A stretch of DNA of 64,000 bases from Streptomyces sp. Ag109_O5-10 (GCF_900105755.1 NZ_FNTQ01000001.1:9300001-9364000), one strand, 5' to 3'. Positions 1-9,182 are shown, numbered from the stretch's first letter. Made by a program: numbers and translations. The notes: generated by a model not told the origin, from the sequence alone.

Positions 1-681
1 ACGTTGCGGCAGGTGGCGCCGTTGTTCGGCGTCTCGAAGTCCGCGGCCGGCCGCGTCCTCGCCCACTCGGCGCCGTTGCTGGCCATCTCACCCGCCTGCC
101 GGCCGCGCAAGGACACGGTCTGCGTCGTCGACGGCACCCTGGTGCCCACCCGCGACCGCAGCGTGGCCGCCTCCGGCAAGAACTATCGGTACTCGACCAA
201 CCTGCAGGTCGTGATTGATGCCGACAGTCGCCTGGTGGTGGCGACCGGCCTGCCGTTGCCGGGCAGCCGCAACGACTGCCGGGCGTTCACGGAGTCCGGC
301 GTCGACCGGGCCTGCCGCGGTGCGCCGGTCATCGCCGACCGCGGCTACCAGGGCACCGGACTGCTCATCCCGCACCATAAACGACGAGGTCAGATACACC
401 TCAGCCCGCAACAGGAAGCGGAGAACGCCGTCCGCCGCAGGGCCCGAGCACGCGTGGAACATGCCCTGCCCTCATGGGGCCATTTCCGACTTGCCGCGCC
501 GCGGGTAACAGGGGTCCTGGCGAGGTTGCCGGCACGAGGGACGCGGCTGCCCCCCATCGCCCAACGGCGCGGGAGCCTCGTGCGTTGCACAACGCCGGCG
601 GCACCCGACCCGTGGGCACGCCGAAAAGGCTCAGTGACAGCTTCGTCTACTGCCCCTCGTCGGCTCGGCGCGCTGTGCTGA
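1..681 (+). mobile_element. IS5-family (DDE_Tnp_4) transposase, 5'-partial and degraded at the C-terminus
   Basis: The reading frame is open at the first base of the window, so the gene begins outside it. It encodes a helix-turn-helix end (GVSKSAAGRVL) followed by the DDE core: the first Asp in VVDGTLVP, the second in GSRNDCRAF and the ADRGYQG block. After about residue 150 (RARARVEHAL) the expected C-terminal helix, which usually reads like a RMKTWKILRD segment, is replaced by low-complexity Pro/Arg sequence. A frameshift near position 470 explains this. The end overlaps the 3' end of the convergent regulator gene. The element is probably inactive. Family assignment rests on motif recognition only. 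Confidence 0.75.
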
Positions 682-1621
682 AACGTCGCTGATAGGCGGC
701 GGGGCTGAGCGACAATTCCCGCGCGAAAACTCTCCGCATACTCTCGTAGTTCGGGAATCCGGCGAGGGATGCTGTCTGCGTTGCGGTATGCCCTTGGTCG
801 AGGAGAGCTTTCGCCATGTCGAACCGGATCATCTCCACGTACCGGGCCGGCGTCGTGGACAGCTCGTCGTGGAAGAGCCGACTGAGGTGCCGGGGGCTCA
901 CATTGAGGTGCTTGGCGAGTTCGCCGAGTGAGTGGTTTCCCCCGGGATTCGCCGTGACCACGTCGGTGATTCTGCGGAGCGCCGGTGACCGGGGCGGCGG
1001 TCCCTGCAGTGGTGCGGAGAACTGTGACTGGCCGCCCGAACGCTGCAAATAGACCACCAGCGCGCGGGCGACGTCACGGGTGAGATCAGGGCCGTGATCC
1101 TCCTCGACGAGTGCCAGTGCCAGGTCGATGCCGGCGGTCACGCCCGCCGAGGTGTAGGTGGTGCCGTCACGGACGTAGATCGCGTCGGGTTCGACGCTGC
1201 TGGCCCGGCAGCGGGCGGCGAGTTCCTGCGCGACCTTCCAGTGCGTGGTCGCGCGCTTGCCATCCAGGAGGCCGGCGGCGCCGAGGATGAAGGCTCCGGT
1301 GCAGATGGACGCGACCCGGCCGGCCCGGCCCGCCAGCGTTCGCGTGGCCTCGATCAGATCACGGGGCACAGGTGTGCGCGGGTAGATGTCGGCGCCGGCC
1401 ACCAGGAACGTGTCGGGAGCGGTCTCCGTGGCGGCGGCGTCGACCGAGATCCGGATCCCGATGGACGAGGTGACATCGGCACCGGTCGGTGACACCAGAA
1501 CGATCTTGTAGTCGGCGCCGAGCCGGTTCGCTTCCCCGAACACCTCCGCGGGGCCGACGACGTCCAGGAGTTTGACCCCGTCGTAGACGAGGATCGCGAC
1601 CCGATGCGTGGTGGAGCCCAC
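647..1621 (-). CDS. GlxA-type transcriptional regulator (DJ-1/PfpI domain plus AraC HTH)
   Basis: Residues 1-170 form a DJ-1/PfpI class I amidotransferase-like domain: it opens with VAILVYDGVKLLDVVGPAEV and has the nucleophile-elbow Cys in ASICTGAFILGAAGLLDG. The C-terminal 100 residues are a double AraC helix-turn-helix (LAKHLNVSPRHLSRLF and the second helix around FPNYESMRRVFARELSLSPAAY). Such proteins are cytoplasmic transcription factors whose DJ-1 domain senses a ligand. The start is set at GTG 1621, immediately before the conserved THRVAILVYDG; an upstream ATG at 1735 would add a low-complexity tail. It is divergent from the HD protein gene at 1759, which is its likely target together with the MFS gene. 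Confidence 0.85.
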   Translation of the reverse strand: MGSTTHRVAILVYDGVKLLDVVGPAEVFGEANRLGADYKIVLVSPTGADVTSSIGIRISVDAAATETAPDTFLVAGADIYPRTPVPRDLIEATRTLAGRAGRVASICTGAFILGAAGLLDGKRATTHWKVAQELAARCRASSVEPDAIYVRDGTTYTSAGVTAGIDLALALVEEDHGPDLTRDVARALVVYLQRSGGQSQFSAPLQGPPPRSPALRRITDVVTANPGGNHSLGELAKHLNVSPRHLSRLFHDELSTTPARYVEMIRFDMAKALLDQGHTATQTASLAGFPNYESMRRVFARELSLSPAAYQRRFSTARRADEGQ

Positions 1622-1758
1622 AACCCCGCTGCCCGCCTGTCCGGATTCGGGTGACTCATGGCCGGACCGAGGGAGCGCCGGACGCCGGGTGGTCGGCAGG
1701 GTGGAAGACGGACGCACCGTCCATTCGTAACACACCGATATCGGTAGGAGCAGAGGTC

Positions 1759-2397
1759 ATGAGCGACATCATCGCGGGGGTGGAGATTCCTGAAACGGCG
1801 GCGGTCGCCGAGGCCACCCGCCTCATGCAGGAGATGACCAGCCCCCTCATCTACCACCACTCCCGGCGCGTTTTCGTCTTCGGCGCCCTGCATGCTCACA
1901 GGCTCGGTTTGGAGCCCGACCCGGAGCTTCTCTACCTGTCCGCCATGTTCCACGACACCGGCCTGCTGACGCCGTTTTCCGACGTCGAGCAGCGCTTCGA
2001 GGTCGATGGAGCCGACCACGCACGCAAGTTCATGCTCGACCACGGCTTCCCGGCCGCGGCCGCCGACGTGGTGTGGACGGCGATCGCGCTGCACACGACC
2101 CCGGGAATTCCCGGCCGGATGGGCCCGGAGATCGCCATCACGTACTCCGGGGTTCTGACGGACGTGCTCGGCTTCGGTCTGGACGAGCTGGATCGCAGCC
2201 GGGTGGACGAGATCACCGCCGTCCATCCGCGGGGCGACTTCAAGAACGAGTTTCTGCAGGCCTTCGTCGAGGGACTGAAGTACCGCCCGGAGACCACGAA
2301 CGGAACCGTGAATTCGGATGTGCTGGAGCATTTCGTTCCCGGCTTCCAGCGCACAACCACGGTCGAGCGCATCATGAGCGCTCCCTGGCCGAGCTGA
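1759..2397 (+). CDS. HD-domain protein, cyanamide hydratase-like
   Basis: A 212-residue all-helical protein with the HD metal-binding signature: His in IYHHSRRVFVFG, the HD pair in MFHDTGLL and a later His in ALHTTPG. The arrangement resembles the HD superfamily branch that includes fungal cyanamide hydratase and related small-molecule hydrolases. The substrate is unknown. The start ATG 1759 is preceded by a purine-rich RBS (AGGAGCAGAGG). The gene lies between the divergent GlxA-type regulator and a downstream MFS exporter (17-nt gap), so all three probably form one inducible detoxification unit. A short upstream extension of the frame has no RBS and was not used. Confidence 0.8.
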   Translation: MSDIIAGVEIPETAAVAEATRLMQEMTSPLIYHHSRRVFVFGALHAHRLGLEPDPELLYLSAMFHDTGLLTPFSDVEQRFEVDGADHARKFMLDHGFPAAAADVVWTAIALHTTPGIPGRMGPEIAITYSGVLTDVLGFGLDELDRSRVDEITAVHPRGDFKNEFLQAFVEGLKYRPETTNGTVNSDVLEHFVPGFQRTTTVERIMSAPWPS

Positions 2398-2414
2398 TCA
2401 AGGCGCCATAAAAC

Positions 2415-3692
2415 GTGATGATGAGACCTGTGAGAGGCCCACACGACGGGCGTCGTCTCGGGCGCGGTACGGCCTTCACAGTGCTGGCCTGTGCCAATGT
2501 CGTGATGATGGCCACGGCAAGCGCACCGTCACCGATCTACCCTCTCTACCGGGAGCGGTGGGGCCTGTCGGTCACGATGCTGACAGTGATCTTCGCGGTG
2601 TATGTCGTGGGTCTGCTCGGCGCCCTGCTGACGGTCGGATCGCTGAGCGACCAGCTGGGTCGCCGTCCGGTGCTGGTGGCCGCCCTTCTGGTGGCGGCGA
2701 CCAGCACGGCGATCTTCTGGACGGCCGACGGTGTCGTCTCTCTCCTGATCGCCCGGGTGGTGCAGGGCATCGCCACGGGGACGGCCACGGGGGCTCTTGC
2801 CGCCGGGCTCGTCGACCTCTCTCCCGAGGGACGTCCGCAGCTGGGGCCCACGACGACAGGGGTGGGCACGAGTATCGGCATGGCCGCCGGCGCCGGACTG
2901 GTGGGGCTGCTGGTTCAGTCGACCTCACGCCCCGATGCGTATGTCTTTCCCGTCCTGACGCTGACCTTCGTCGTTCTGGCCGCTGTCGTCCTCACGATCC
3001 CTGAGACACTCGCCCCGCGCGCGACGGGCCTGGCGTCGTTGCGACCGAGCGTCCGGGTTCCTCGGGAAGCCCGGCCGCAGTTCTTCGCCTCCGTTCCCGC
3101 CCTGGTCGCGGGGTGGTCCGTCACGGGTCTGTTCCTCGCGCTCACTCCTTCCCTGGTGAGCAGTGTCCTGCATGTGCGGTCCGGTGCTGCGGGCGGGCTC
3201 AGCATCGCGGCGCTTTTTCTGGCCAACAGCGTGGGCGGGGTGTGGTCAGTTCGGCATACGGCACGGCTCGCCACCTTGCTGGGCGCGGTTCTCCTGACCC
3301 TGGGCGCGTCCGGACTGGCGGTGGCCATCGCCGACGCGTCGCTGGTCGTATACGTGGGCGGATCGGTCGTAGCGGGGCTGGGCGTCGGCCTGACGTTCAA
3401 CGGCAACCTCCGCGCCATCAGCGCGGTCACCACCGTGAGGTCGCGGTCGGAGGTCTTCTCGGCCGTGTACGTGATCAGCTATGCGGCGGTGAGTCTTCCG
3501 GCCCTCGCGGCCGGGCTCGCGGCACCCGCATGGGGGCTGGAGACCACGGGCTGTCTTTACGTCGGCTTCGTCGGGGCGCTGTCCTTGGGTGCGGCCCTCC
3601 ACGCCGGACGAGCACGCGCTCACAGCCCCACCGGCGATCCGGTGCGCGCGGGCCGGGAAAGCGGACCTGGCAACGAACCGTCCCGCTGCTGA
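2415..3692 (+). CDS. MFS transporter (12-TM, drug/small-molecule efflux type)
   Basis: A 425-residue integral membrane protein with about 12 hydrophobic segments. The first is FTVLACANVVMMATASAPSP. The MFS signature loop between TM2 and TM3 is present (GSLSDQLGRRPVL). The APSPIYPLY segment after TM1 is typical of a sugar/drug-efflux-like MFS branch common in Streptomyces. It starts 17 nt after the HD protein and is probably co-transcribed with it and controlled by the divergent GlxA-type regulator. The transported compound cannot be read from the sequence. Confidence 0.88.
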   Translation: MMMRPVRGPHDGRRLGRGTAFTVLACANVVMMATASAPSPIYPLYRERWGLSVTMLTVIFAVYVVGLLGALLTVGSLSDQLGRRPVLVAALLVAATSTAIFWTADGVVSLLIARVVQGIATGTATGALAAGLVDLSPEGRPQLGPTTTGVGTSIGMAAGAGLVGLLVQSTSRPDAYVFPVLTLTFVVLAAVVLTIPETLAPRATGLASLRPSVRVPREARPQFFASVPALVAGWSVTGLFLALTPSLVSSVLHVRSGAAGGLSIAALFLANSVGGVWSVRHTARLATLLGAVLLTLGASGLAVAIADASLVVYVGGSVVAGLGVGLTFNGNLRAISAVTTVRSRSEVFSAVYVISYAAVSLPALAAGLAAPAWGLETTGCLYVGFVGALSLGAALHAGRARAHSPTGDPVRAGRESGPGNEPSRC

Positions 3693-3857
3693 GCGCGCCG
3701 CAGGCTGACGCCGACACCATCCCCGAAGCAGCTTGGTCAGGACCTACGGCCGCCGTGTCGGAGCGGGTCGGCGCGCTCCCGCGGAGCTGTCTTCGCGGGT
3801 CCCGAGAGCGAAATAGCTAGGCTGCACAGCCGCAGGTTGGAGGAGGTTGCGATCCGT

Positions 3858-4748
3858 ATGGGTGATGCGCACGGGCCCGGACGGTCTGAGCAGGAGGACC
3901 TGCTCGGAGCCGAATGGGAGAGGCACCGGCCCGCGGTCTTCGGGGTGGCCTACCGGCTGCTGGGGACTGTGGCCGATGCCGAGGATGTCACCCAGGACGT
4001 GTGGCTGCGGGCGGCCGGAGCGGAACTGCGGGAAATCGATGATCTGCGGGCCTGGCTGGTGACGGTGGCCGCCCGACGGTCGTACGACATCGTCAAGAGC
4101 GCCCGCTTCCGCCGGGAGACCTATGTCGGGCCGTGGCTGCCGGAGCCGCTGCTGACAGGACCGGACGCGTCGCAGCCGGTACTCGTCGACGAGTCCGTCA
4201 GCTCGGCGATGCTCCTGATCATGGAAGAGCTGAGCCCGCCGGAGCGGGTGGCCTTCGTCCTGCACGATGTCTTCGGCCTTGAGTTCGGCCGGATCGCCGA
4301 AGTGCTGAACGTCTCCGTGCCGGGCGCCCGGCAGCTCGCCTCGCGGGCACGACGGCGGGTGGCCAAGGCGAAGCAGTCCACGCCGCAGGCGTCGAAGGCA
4401 GAGCGCGAACGGGTCCTCAAGGTGTTTCGCGCCGCCTACGAGGCCGGGGACCTGGCCGGCTTGGTCAGGCTCCTGCACCCGGACGCGGTCTACGTCACCG
4501 ACGGCGGCGGCAAGATCTCGGCGGCACGCAAGCTCATCCACGGCGGCGAGCGCGTCGCCGAGGTCATGGTGCGTACGGGGCGTCGGTGGCGACCGGACCG
4601 CATCGGCTTCGCGGAGGTCGGCGGCGAGCTGGCCCTCGTGTTCCACCGGGAAGGACGGGTCTACTCCGTCGACACGGTGCAGATCACAGATGGTCTGATC
4701 ACCGCGTACCGCAGGGTCATAAACCCCGACAAACTGGTGCGCGTCTGA
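3858..4748 (+). CDS. ECF41-family sigma factor with C-terminal SnoaL-like regulatory domain
   Basis: A 296-residue sigma factor; a perfect AGGAGG lies 11 nt before ATG 3858. Sigma region 2 covers about residues 13-80 (AYRLLGTVADAEDVTQDVWL) and region 4 about 120-172 (LSPPERVAFVLHDVFG, then the recognition helix around SVPGARQLASRARRR). The C-terminal 110 residues form a SnoaL/NTF2-like domain. All three hallmark motifs of group ECF41 are visible: WLPEP in the linker (93-97), DGGGK (215-219) and NPDKL near the end (289-293). In ECF41 proteins the fused domain takes the role of an anti-sigma factor. The gene is followed at once by a matching ECF41 promoter and an oxidoreductase/cupin/AhpD operon, the usual ECF41 neighbourhood. 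Confidence 0.93.
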   Translation: MGDAHGPGRSEQEDLLGAEWERHRPAVFGVAYRLLGTVADAEDVTQDVWLRAAGAELREIDDLRAWLVTVAARRSYDIVKSARFRRETYVGPWLPEPLLTGPDASQPVLVDESVSSAMLLIMEELSPPERVAFVLHDVFGLEFGRIAEVLNVSVPGARQLASRARRRVAKAKQSTPQASKAERERVLKVFRAAYEAGDLAGLVRLLHPDAVYVTDGGGKISAARKLIHGGERVAEVMVRTGRRWRPDRIGFAEVGGELALVFHREGRVYSVDTVQITDGLITAYRRVINPDKLVRV

Positions 4749-4750
4749 GC

Positions 4751-4777
4751 TGTCACACACGGAGGGGCTGTCTCGTC
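4751..4777 (+). promoter_or_regulatory. ECF41-type promoter, TGTCACA-N16-CGTC
   Basis: TGTCACA at 4751-4757 and CGTC at 4774-4777 are separated by exactly 16 bases. This equals the published ECF41 consensus as I recall it. The site starts two bases after the sigma factor stop codon and lies about 150 bases before the oxidoreductase start, so it should drive the 4930-6929 operon. No second copy was noticed upstream of the sigma gene itself. Confidence 0.85.
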
Positions 4778-4929
4778 TCCCTGCCGAGAACGCATAACGG
4801 GCGACGAAGGAATACGCGCGAGCAGGTGAGATCGATCATGCAGAACGGCATACATCCACCTGCAGCCGCCGTGAGCCCCGCGCGCGGGTGCGCTGTGCAC
4901 TCGGGTCGCCCCTCCCAGTAAGGATCTGT

Positions 4930-5850
4930 ATGCAAGCCATCACTGTGCGAGACCGTGACGCAGGTCTTGCCGGGATGTCCTTGACGGACATTCCCTACCC
5001 TCACGCGGCCGAGAACGACGTCATCGTGAGGGTGCACGCCGCCGGCTTCACCCCTGGCGAGCTGGACTGGCCCGCCACGTGGACCGATCGCGCCGGCCGC
5101 GACCGGACGCCGAGCGTGCCCGGGCACGAGCTGTCCGGTGTCGTCGTGGAACTGGGGTACGGCACCACCGGCCTGAGCGTCGGACAGCGGGTGTTCGGCC
5201 TGGCCGACTGGACCCGCGACGGCACCCTCGCCGAGTACACCGCGGTGGAGGCCCGCAACCTCGCCCCGCTGCCGGCGGACGTCGACCACACCATGGCCGT
5301 CGCACTGCCCATCTCGGGGCTGACCGCCTGGCAGGGCCTGTTCGACCACGGCCGCCTCACCACAGGCCAGACCGTCCTGATCCACGGCGCCACGGGCGGC
5401 GTCGGATCGATCGCGGTACAGCTCGCCCGCGAAGCCGGCGCCCGCGTCATCGGCACCGGCCGCGCCTCAGGCAGGGACAGGGCACTCGCACTCGGCGTCG
5501 ACACCTTCATCGACCTTCAGGCCGAGAAGCTGGAGGACGCCGGCGAGGCCGACGTCGTGTTCGACGTGATCGGCGGCGACATCCTCGACCGCTCGGCCGC
5601 CCTCGTCCGGGCCGGTGGCACGCTCGTCTCCATCGTCATGCCGCCCAAGGTCCAGCCCAAGGACGGGCGTGCAATCTTCTTCGTCGTCGAACCCGACCGC
5701 GCCCGGCTCGCCGACCTGGCCACGCGACTGAGGGACGGCCGGCTCAAACCGGTCGTCGGTGCGGTGCGGCCCCTCGCCGAGGCAGCCGACGCGTTCGCCC
5801 CCGGCAAGCGCACCCCCGGCAAGACGATCATCCGCGTCACGGAAGACTGA
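4930..5850 (+). CDS. NADPH-dependent quinone oxidoreductase-like MDR protein
   Basis: A 306-residue medium-chain dehydrogenase/reductase of the zinc-free quinone oxidoreductase type. The N-terminal GroES-like domain has PSVPGHELSGVVVELG; the Rossmann motif is VLIHGATGGVGSIAVQLAR, and GTGRAS follows for NADP(H) binding. No structural-zinc Cys cluster is present. The ATG at 4930 is preceded by AAGGAT; an upstream in-frame start at 4888 was rejected because it lies in the leader. It is the first gene after the ECF41-type promoter and fits the oxidoreductase commonly controlled by ECF41 sigma factors. The physiological substrate is unknown. Confidence 0.88.
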   Translation: MQAITVRDRDAGLAGMSLTDIPYPHAAENDVIVRVHAAGFTPGELDWPATWTDRAGRDRTPSVPGHELSGVVVELGYGTTGLSVGQRVFGLADWTRDGTLAEYTAVEARNLAPLPADVDHTMAVALPISGLTAWQGLFDHGRLTTGQTVLIHGATGGVGSIAVQLAREAGARVIGTGRASGRDRALALGVDTFIDLQAEKLEDAGEADVVFDVIGGDILDRSAALVRAGGTLVSIVMPPKVQPKDGRAIFFVVEPDRARLADLATRLRDGRLKPVVGAVRPLAEAADAFAPGKRTPGKTIIRVTED

Positions 5851-5865
5851 ATAAGGAGACCCATC

Positions 5866-6348
5866 GTGATCGGAATGCGAATCGCCACCGGCTTCCTGGC
5901 CCTCGCCACGCTGACGGCCGCCACGGCCTGCTCGACCTCCGACCAGCCCACCCACACCACGGGCACGACCGCGGCCATGGCATCACCTGCGACCATGGCA
6001 TCGACACGCCCCACCGAAACCCTCAAGCCGCTGCTCCAGCAGGCCCTTCCGAATGTGAAGGGTAAGACGTTCACCTCGGCGATCGTCGCCTTCCCGCCCA
6101 ACGCAAGCGCGCTGCCGCACCGGCACGGCCAGGCGTTCGTCTACGCCTACGTCCTCGAAGGCACCGTGCGCAGCCAGCTCGACGGCAAGCCGCCGACTAC
6201 CTACCACCAGGGCGAGAACTGGGTCGAGCCGCCGGGCGCCCACCATGTCCTCACCGAGAACACCAGCCGGACCGAACCCGCCAAGCTCCTGGTCGTCTTC
6301 GTATCCAACACCGGAGACGAGCTCAAGATCGACGACCCGGCGTCGTAG
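5866..6348 (+). CDS. Cupin-domain lipoprotein
   Basis: A 160-residue protein beginning at GTG 5866 (RBS ATAAGGAGA). The N-terminus is a lipoprotein signal peptide ending in a lipobox-like LTAATAC. A Ser/Thr/Ala-rich tether precedes a single cupin barrel, with motif 1 around ALPHRHGQAFVYAYVLEG and motif 2 around WVEPPGAHHVL. The His residues form a plausible metal site. It should sit on the outer face of the membrane. It is the second gene of the ECF41 operon, 15 bases after the oxidoreductase. A surface cupin could bind or isomerise a small molecule or quinone, but this is inference. Confidence 0.85.
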   Translation: MIGMRIATGFLALATLTAATACSTSDQPTHTTGTTAAMASPATMASTRPTETLKPLLQQALPNVKGKTFTSAIVAFPPNASALPHRHGQAFVYAYVLEGTVRSQLDGKPPTTYHQGENWVEPPGAHHVLTENTSRTEPAKLLVVFVSNTGDELKIDDPAS

Positions 6349-6470
6349 CCCGGGGCACGCAACGGGCGACACCGCACCGCCCCCCACCCAGCCCCTGCCA
6401 CACCCACTCGACCGGCCACCCGCGCACGCCAGTTGCGCGGCACGGGCCACCCGATCGGATCGAAGGAATC

Positions 6471-6929
6471 ATGACCGACCCCCAGCGCGTCAACATCGGC
6501 AAGCAGCACCCGGCCGCCTACCAGACCCTCATCGCCCTGTCGTCACAGGTGGAAGAGGCCGCCGCCGCGGCGGGTCTCGACCCGCTCCTGGTCGAACTGC
6601 TGAGGATCCGCACCTCCCAGATCAACGGTTGCTCGTTCTGCCTGCGCATGCACACCCGTGACGCCCTCAAGAAGGGCGAAAACCCTGACCGGATCGCCGT
6701 GCTGCCCGCCTGGGCAGAGACCGGCTACTTCTCCGAGACGGACCGTGCCGCCCTCCGCCTGACCGAGGCGATCACCCGCGTCGCTGACGGACACGTCAGC
6801 GACGAGGACTTCAACGCCGCCGCAGCCGTACTCACAGCGGACCAGGTCTCTGCGATCGCCTGGCTGGCAACCGTGATGAACGCTTTCAACCGCGTCGCAA
6901 TCACCAGCCGGTACCCCGTCGGCAGCTGA
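6471..6929 (+). CDS. AhpD-like carboxymuconolactone decarboxylase-family protein
   Basis: A 152-residue helical protein with the AhpD redox motif C-x-x-C (INGCSFCLRMHTRDA), followed by LTEAITRVADGHVSDEDF and the ITSRYPVG C-terminus typical of the alkylhydroperoxidase-core family. The paired Cys and downstream His suggest thiol peroxidase or disulfide-relay activity rather than true lactone decarboxylation. It is the third gene of the operon behind the ECF41 promoter. Carboxymuconolactone-decarboxylase-like proteins are among the most frequent ECF41 partners, which supports both assignments. The ATG at 6471 follows a GAAGGAATC RBS. Confidence 0.92.
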   Translation: MTDPQRVNIGKQHPAAYQTLIALSSQVEEAAAAAGLDPLLVELLRIRTSQINGCSFCLRMHTRDALKKGENPDRIAVLPAWAETGYFSETDRAALRLTEAITRVADGHVSDEDFNAAAAVLTADQVSAIAWLATVMNAFNRVAITSRYPVGS

Positions 6930-7825
6930 CACCGGCGGTGATACGGGCTGCCGCAGCGGTAATCGAGAACTGGCGGGTCCTCGGCAAGGACCGCAGCGAC
7001 CCGGAGTGGGCGACGGCCCTGCTCAGGGCCCTGATGGTCCTGACGAACCGCGAAGTCGCCTGCTGACCGGCGATCTACGCCGAAGTCATCCGCCCGCGAC
7101 CAGCCCGAGCATCGCGAACCCCGCGCACACCAGACTCGTGACCTGCAACTTCACGATGCACACTGCTCAGAAGCGGCTCCTGAAGACACTGGTGGAGGAG
7201 ACGGCATCGGAGTGGCGACCCCAGGTCAGGCGCAGGCAAGGGAACGCGCGGCCACATCCGGGGGCATCCAGGTCAAGGTGTGCGCGGCCTGCTGTGGGTT
7301 CGAGGCCGCCGGCAGCTCAGACGACGGCCTCGAACGGTTCATGACCACGGCGATCCCGCCCATCTACGCCGCCGAGATCCTCTGTCTCCAGGAGGCAGGT
7401 GCGAAAGAGGAGGATCGGCATCCCGTCATCGCTGACGCCATCACCGCGTCGTAATTCATGGATCGAGGCAGTCGCTGCCGCGGGCGGGTATGTCATTCTC
7501 ACGCCGACCACCACATCGAGCTTGCTCTTCTGGGAGGTCTTCAGCGGGCGTTCGCCCTGGCCGACGGTGCTCGCCACCCGATGGAGCACTGACCTCCTGA
7601 CACACGACCCTGCGGGCGTCCAGCACCATTGCGACGCTACGAGGCCGGTGGTCCGCAGCAGGAAACCACCTCCCTCGATCGGAGTCCAGAGCTCGCCACT
7701 GCCTATGTTTCCTGGCGCCACAGGTCGGGCCGGGCGCGGCAGCGGTTGAGACGAGCCTCCGCGTCGGTGGGGCACGTTGTCAGGGTGCTGTCGGGCGAAG
7801 GGCGAGGAGGGCTTGGAGTGGCCGG
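6930..7825. other. Non-coding or decayed stretch
   Basis: No convincing gene. A 42-codon open frame at 6938-7066 and an 80-codon frame at 7212-7454 exist, but neither has a recognisable domain or a good RBS, and the bias is inconsistent along them. The stretch probably holds gene debris upstream of the truncated MFS chimera. Confidence 0.5.
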
Positions 7826-9103
7826 GTGGGCCGGGGGATGCCGCTCCTGCGGCCACTGGCCGCCTCCTTCGCTGTTTCCGATGCGCTCGCCGGACTGCTG
7901 CCGATGATCACCATGGTCGGCTACGCAGCCGGGCTGCTGCTGGTGGTGCCCGCTCTGGAAAGGACCGGGCTGCACCGGCTGATGAGCTGGTTGAACGCGA
8001 GCAGGTTGATCGCCCTCGCGCTCGCGGCCTCCGCCACCGATTACCCGATGTTCGCGGCGGCATCGGTGCTGCTGGGAGCAACGAGCGTGCTGGCGCAGAT
8101 TCTCATGCCGGCCGCAGCGTCGCTGGCGCCGCGGGAGGCCGTGGGGCGTACCACGGCACGCATCACGGCCGGCCTCTTCGGCGGCATCGTGGGTGCCCGA
8201 GTCATCGCCGGGGCGCTCGACGGTCTCCTCGGCTGGCGGTCGGTGTATGTGCTGTCAGCGCTGATGACGCTGGTCGTGCACCTTGCGCTGCGAGGGTTGC
8301 CCGAACCGGCCGTGCGCCACGGGCTGGGTTACCGGGCCCTGCTGGCTTCGCTTCTTCCGCTCCTGCGAGGTCAGCGTGGCCTGCGCTGGGCGGCGCTGAC
8401 CGCGGCTGCCGGATTCGCCGGCTTCAACGTCTTCTGGACCGCGGTGACGCTGTACGTGACCGGCCCGGCGCACCGCTGGTCGACCACCAGTGCCGGACTG
8501 CTGGGCTTGGTCGGTGTCGTCGGCACCGCCACGGTTTTGGCCATCGGCCGGTTCCTCGACGGCCGTATGCGGCGACGCCTGGCGGTGGGAGCCGCGGGGA
8601 CGATGGCTCTCGGCCTCCTCATCGCCGGTCTGTGGCGTCTGTCGGCCGGCGCGCTCATCGTCGGGGCACTGCTGCTGGACTCCGGTGCCCGCGTGAGCAA
8701 CGTCGCCAATCAAACCCACGCCCTCACACAGCATCCCGAGGCACGGGCCCGCCTCAACACTCTCTACATGACGGCGTACTTCGCGGCCGGGTCGCTAGGT
8801 TCCGCGGCAGGGGCACTGGCCCGTGCTTTCACCCCGGCCCTGACCGAGTTGTTGGAGGACCCGCTGTACAGCCAGGTGTGGGCGGATCCCGCGCTCAGTC
8901 CCCGGGACCGGAGCATCGCCACCGTGGCCGCGGTCGTGGCGCTCTACCGCCCCGACGAGCTGCCCGCGCAACTGCGGCGGGCCGTCGACAATGGCGTGAC
9001 ACAGGCCGAACTGGCGGCGCTCATCACCCACATCGCGTTCTACGCCGACTTCCCGGCAGCCATCAGCGCCTCGGCCATCGCAGCCCGCACGCTGCGGGAC
9101 TGA
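7826..9103 (+). CDS. MFS transporter fragment fused in frame to a carboxymuconolactone decarboxylase domain
   Basis: A 425-residue open frame from GTG 7826 (or ATG 7838). Residues 1-334 are MFS: VSDALAGLLPMITMVGYAAG matches TM2 of the family, so TM1 is missing, and the normal last two helices are also absent. From residue 335 (FTPALTELLEDPLYSQVW) to the end the sequence is a carboxymuconolactone decarboxylase-like domain (SPRDRSIATVAAVVALYRPD, then LITHIAFYADFPAAISA), without a CxxC motif. Both junctions fall inside conserved parts, so I infer a deletion that joined two neighbouring genes while keeping frame. A functional hybrid cannot be excluded. No clear RBS was seen. Confidence 0.65.
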   Translation: MGRGMPLLRPLAASFAVSDALAGLLPMITMVGYAAGLLLVVPALERTGLHRLMSWLNASRLIALALAASATDYPMFAAASVLLGATSVLAQILMPAAASLAPREAVGRTTARITAGLFGGIVGARVIAGALDGLLGWRSVYVLSALMTLVVHLALRGLPEPAVRHGLGYRALLASLLPLLRGQRGLRWAALTAAAGFAGFNVFWTAVTLYVTGPAHRWSTTSAGLLGLVGVVGTATVLAIGRFLDGRMRRRLAVGAAGTMALGLLIAGLWRLSAGALIVGALLLDSGARVSNVANQTHALTQHPEARARLNTLYMTAYFAAGSLGSAAGALARAFTPALTELLEDPLYSQVWADPALSPRDRSIATVAAVVALYRPDELPAQLRRAVDNGVTQAELAALITHIAFYADFPAAISASAIAARTLRD

Positions 9104-9182
9104 GATCGCACACCCCGAGTCCGCGGGCCACGGCCGTTCCCCGTCCTTTCCACGTACGTCGTCCCGCGCAACAGGAGTCCCG

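Noticed and set aside
3690..3780. Long-range hairpin between GAGCGCGCC and GGCGCGCTC after the MFS gene
   Set aside because: The arms are about 80 bases apart and GC-rich enough to be chance.
5079..6065. Open frame over the oxidoreductase and cupin genes
   Set aside because: It is an Arg/Pro/His-rich frame shadow of the two real genes.
7212..7454. 80-codon frame in the 6.9-7.8 kb gap
   Set aside because: No family, weak start and inconsistent codon bias.
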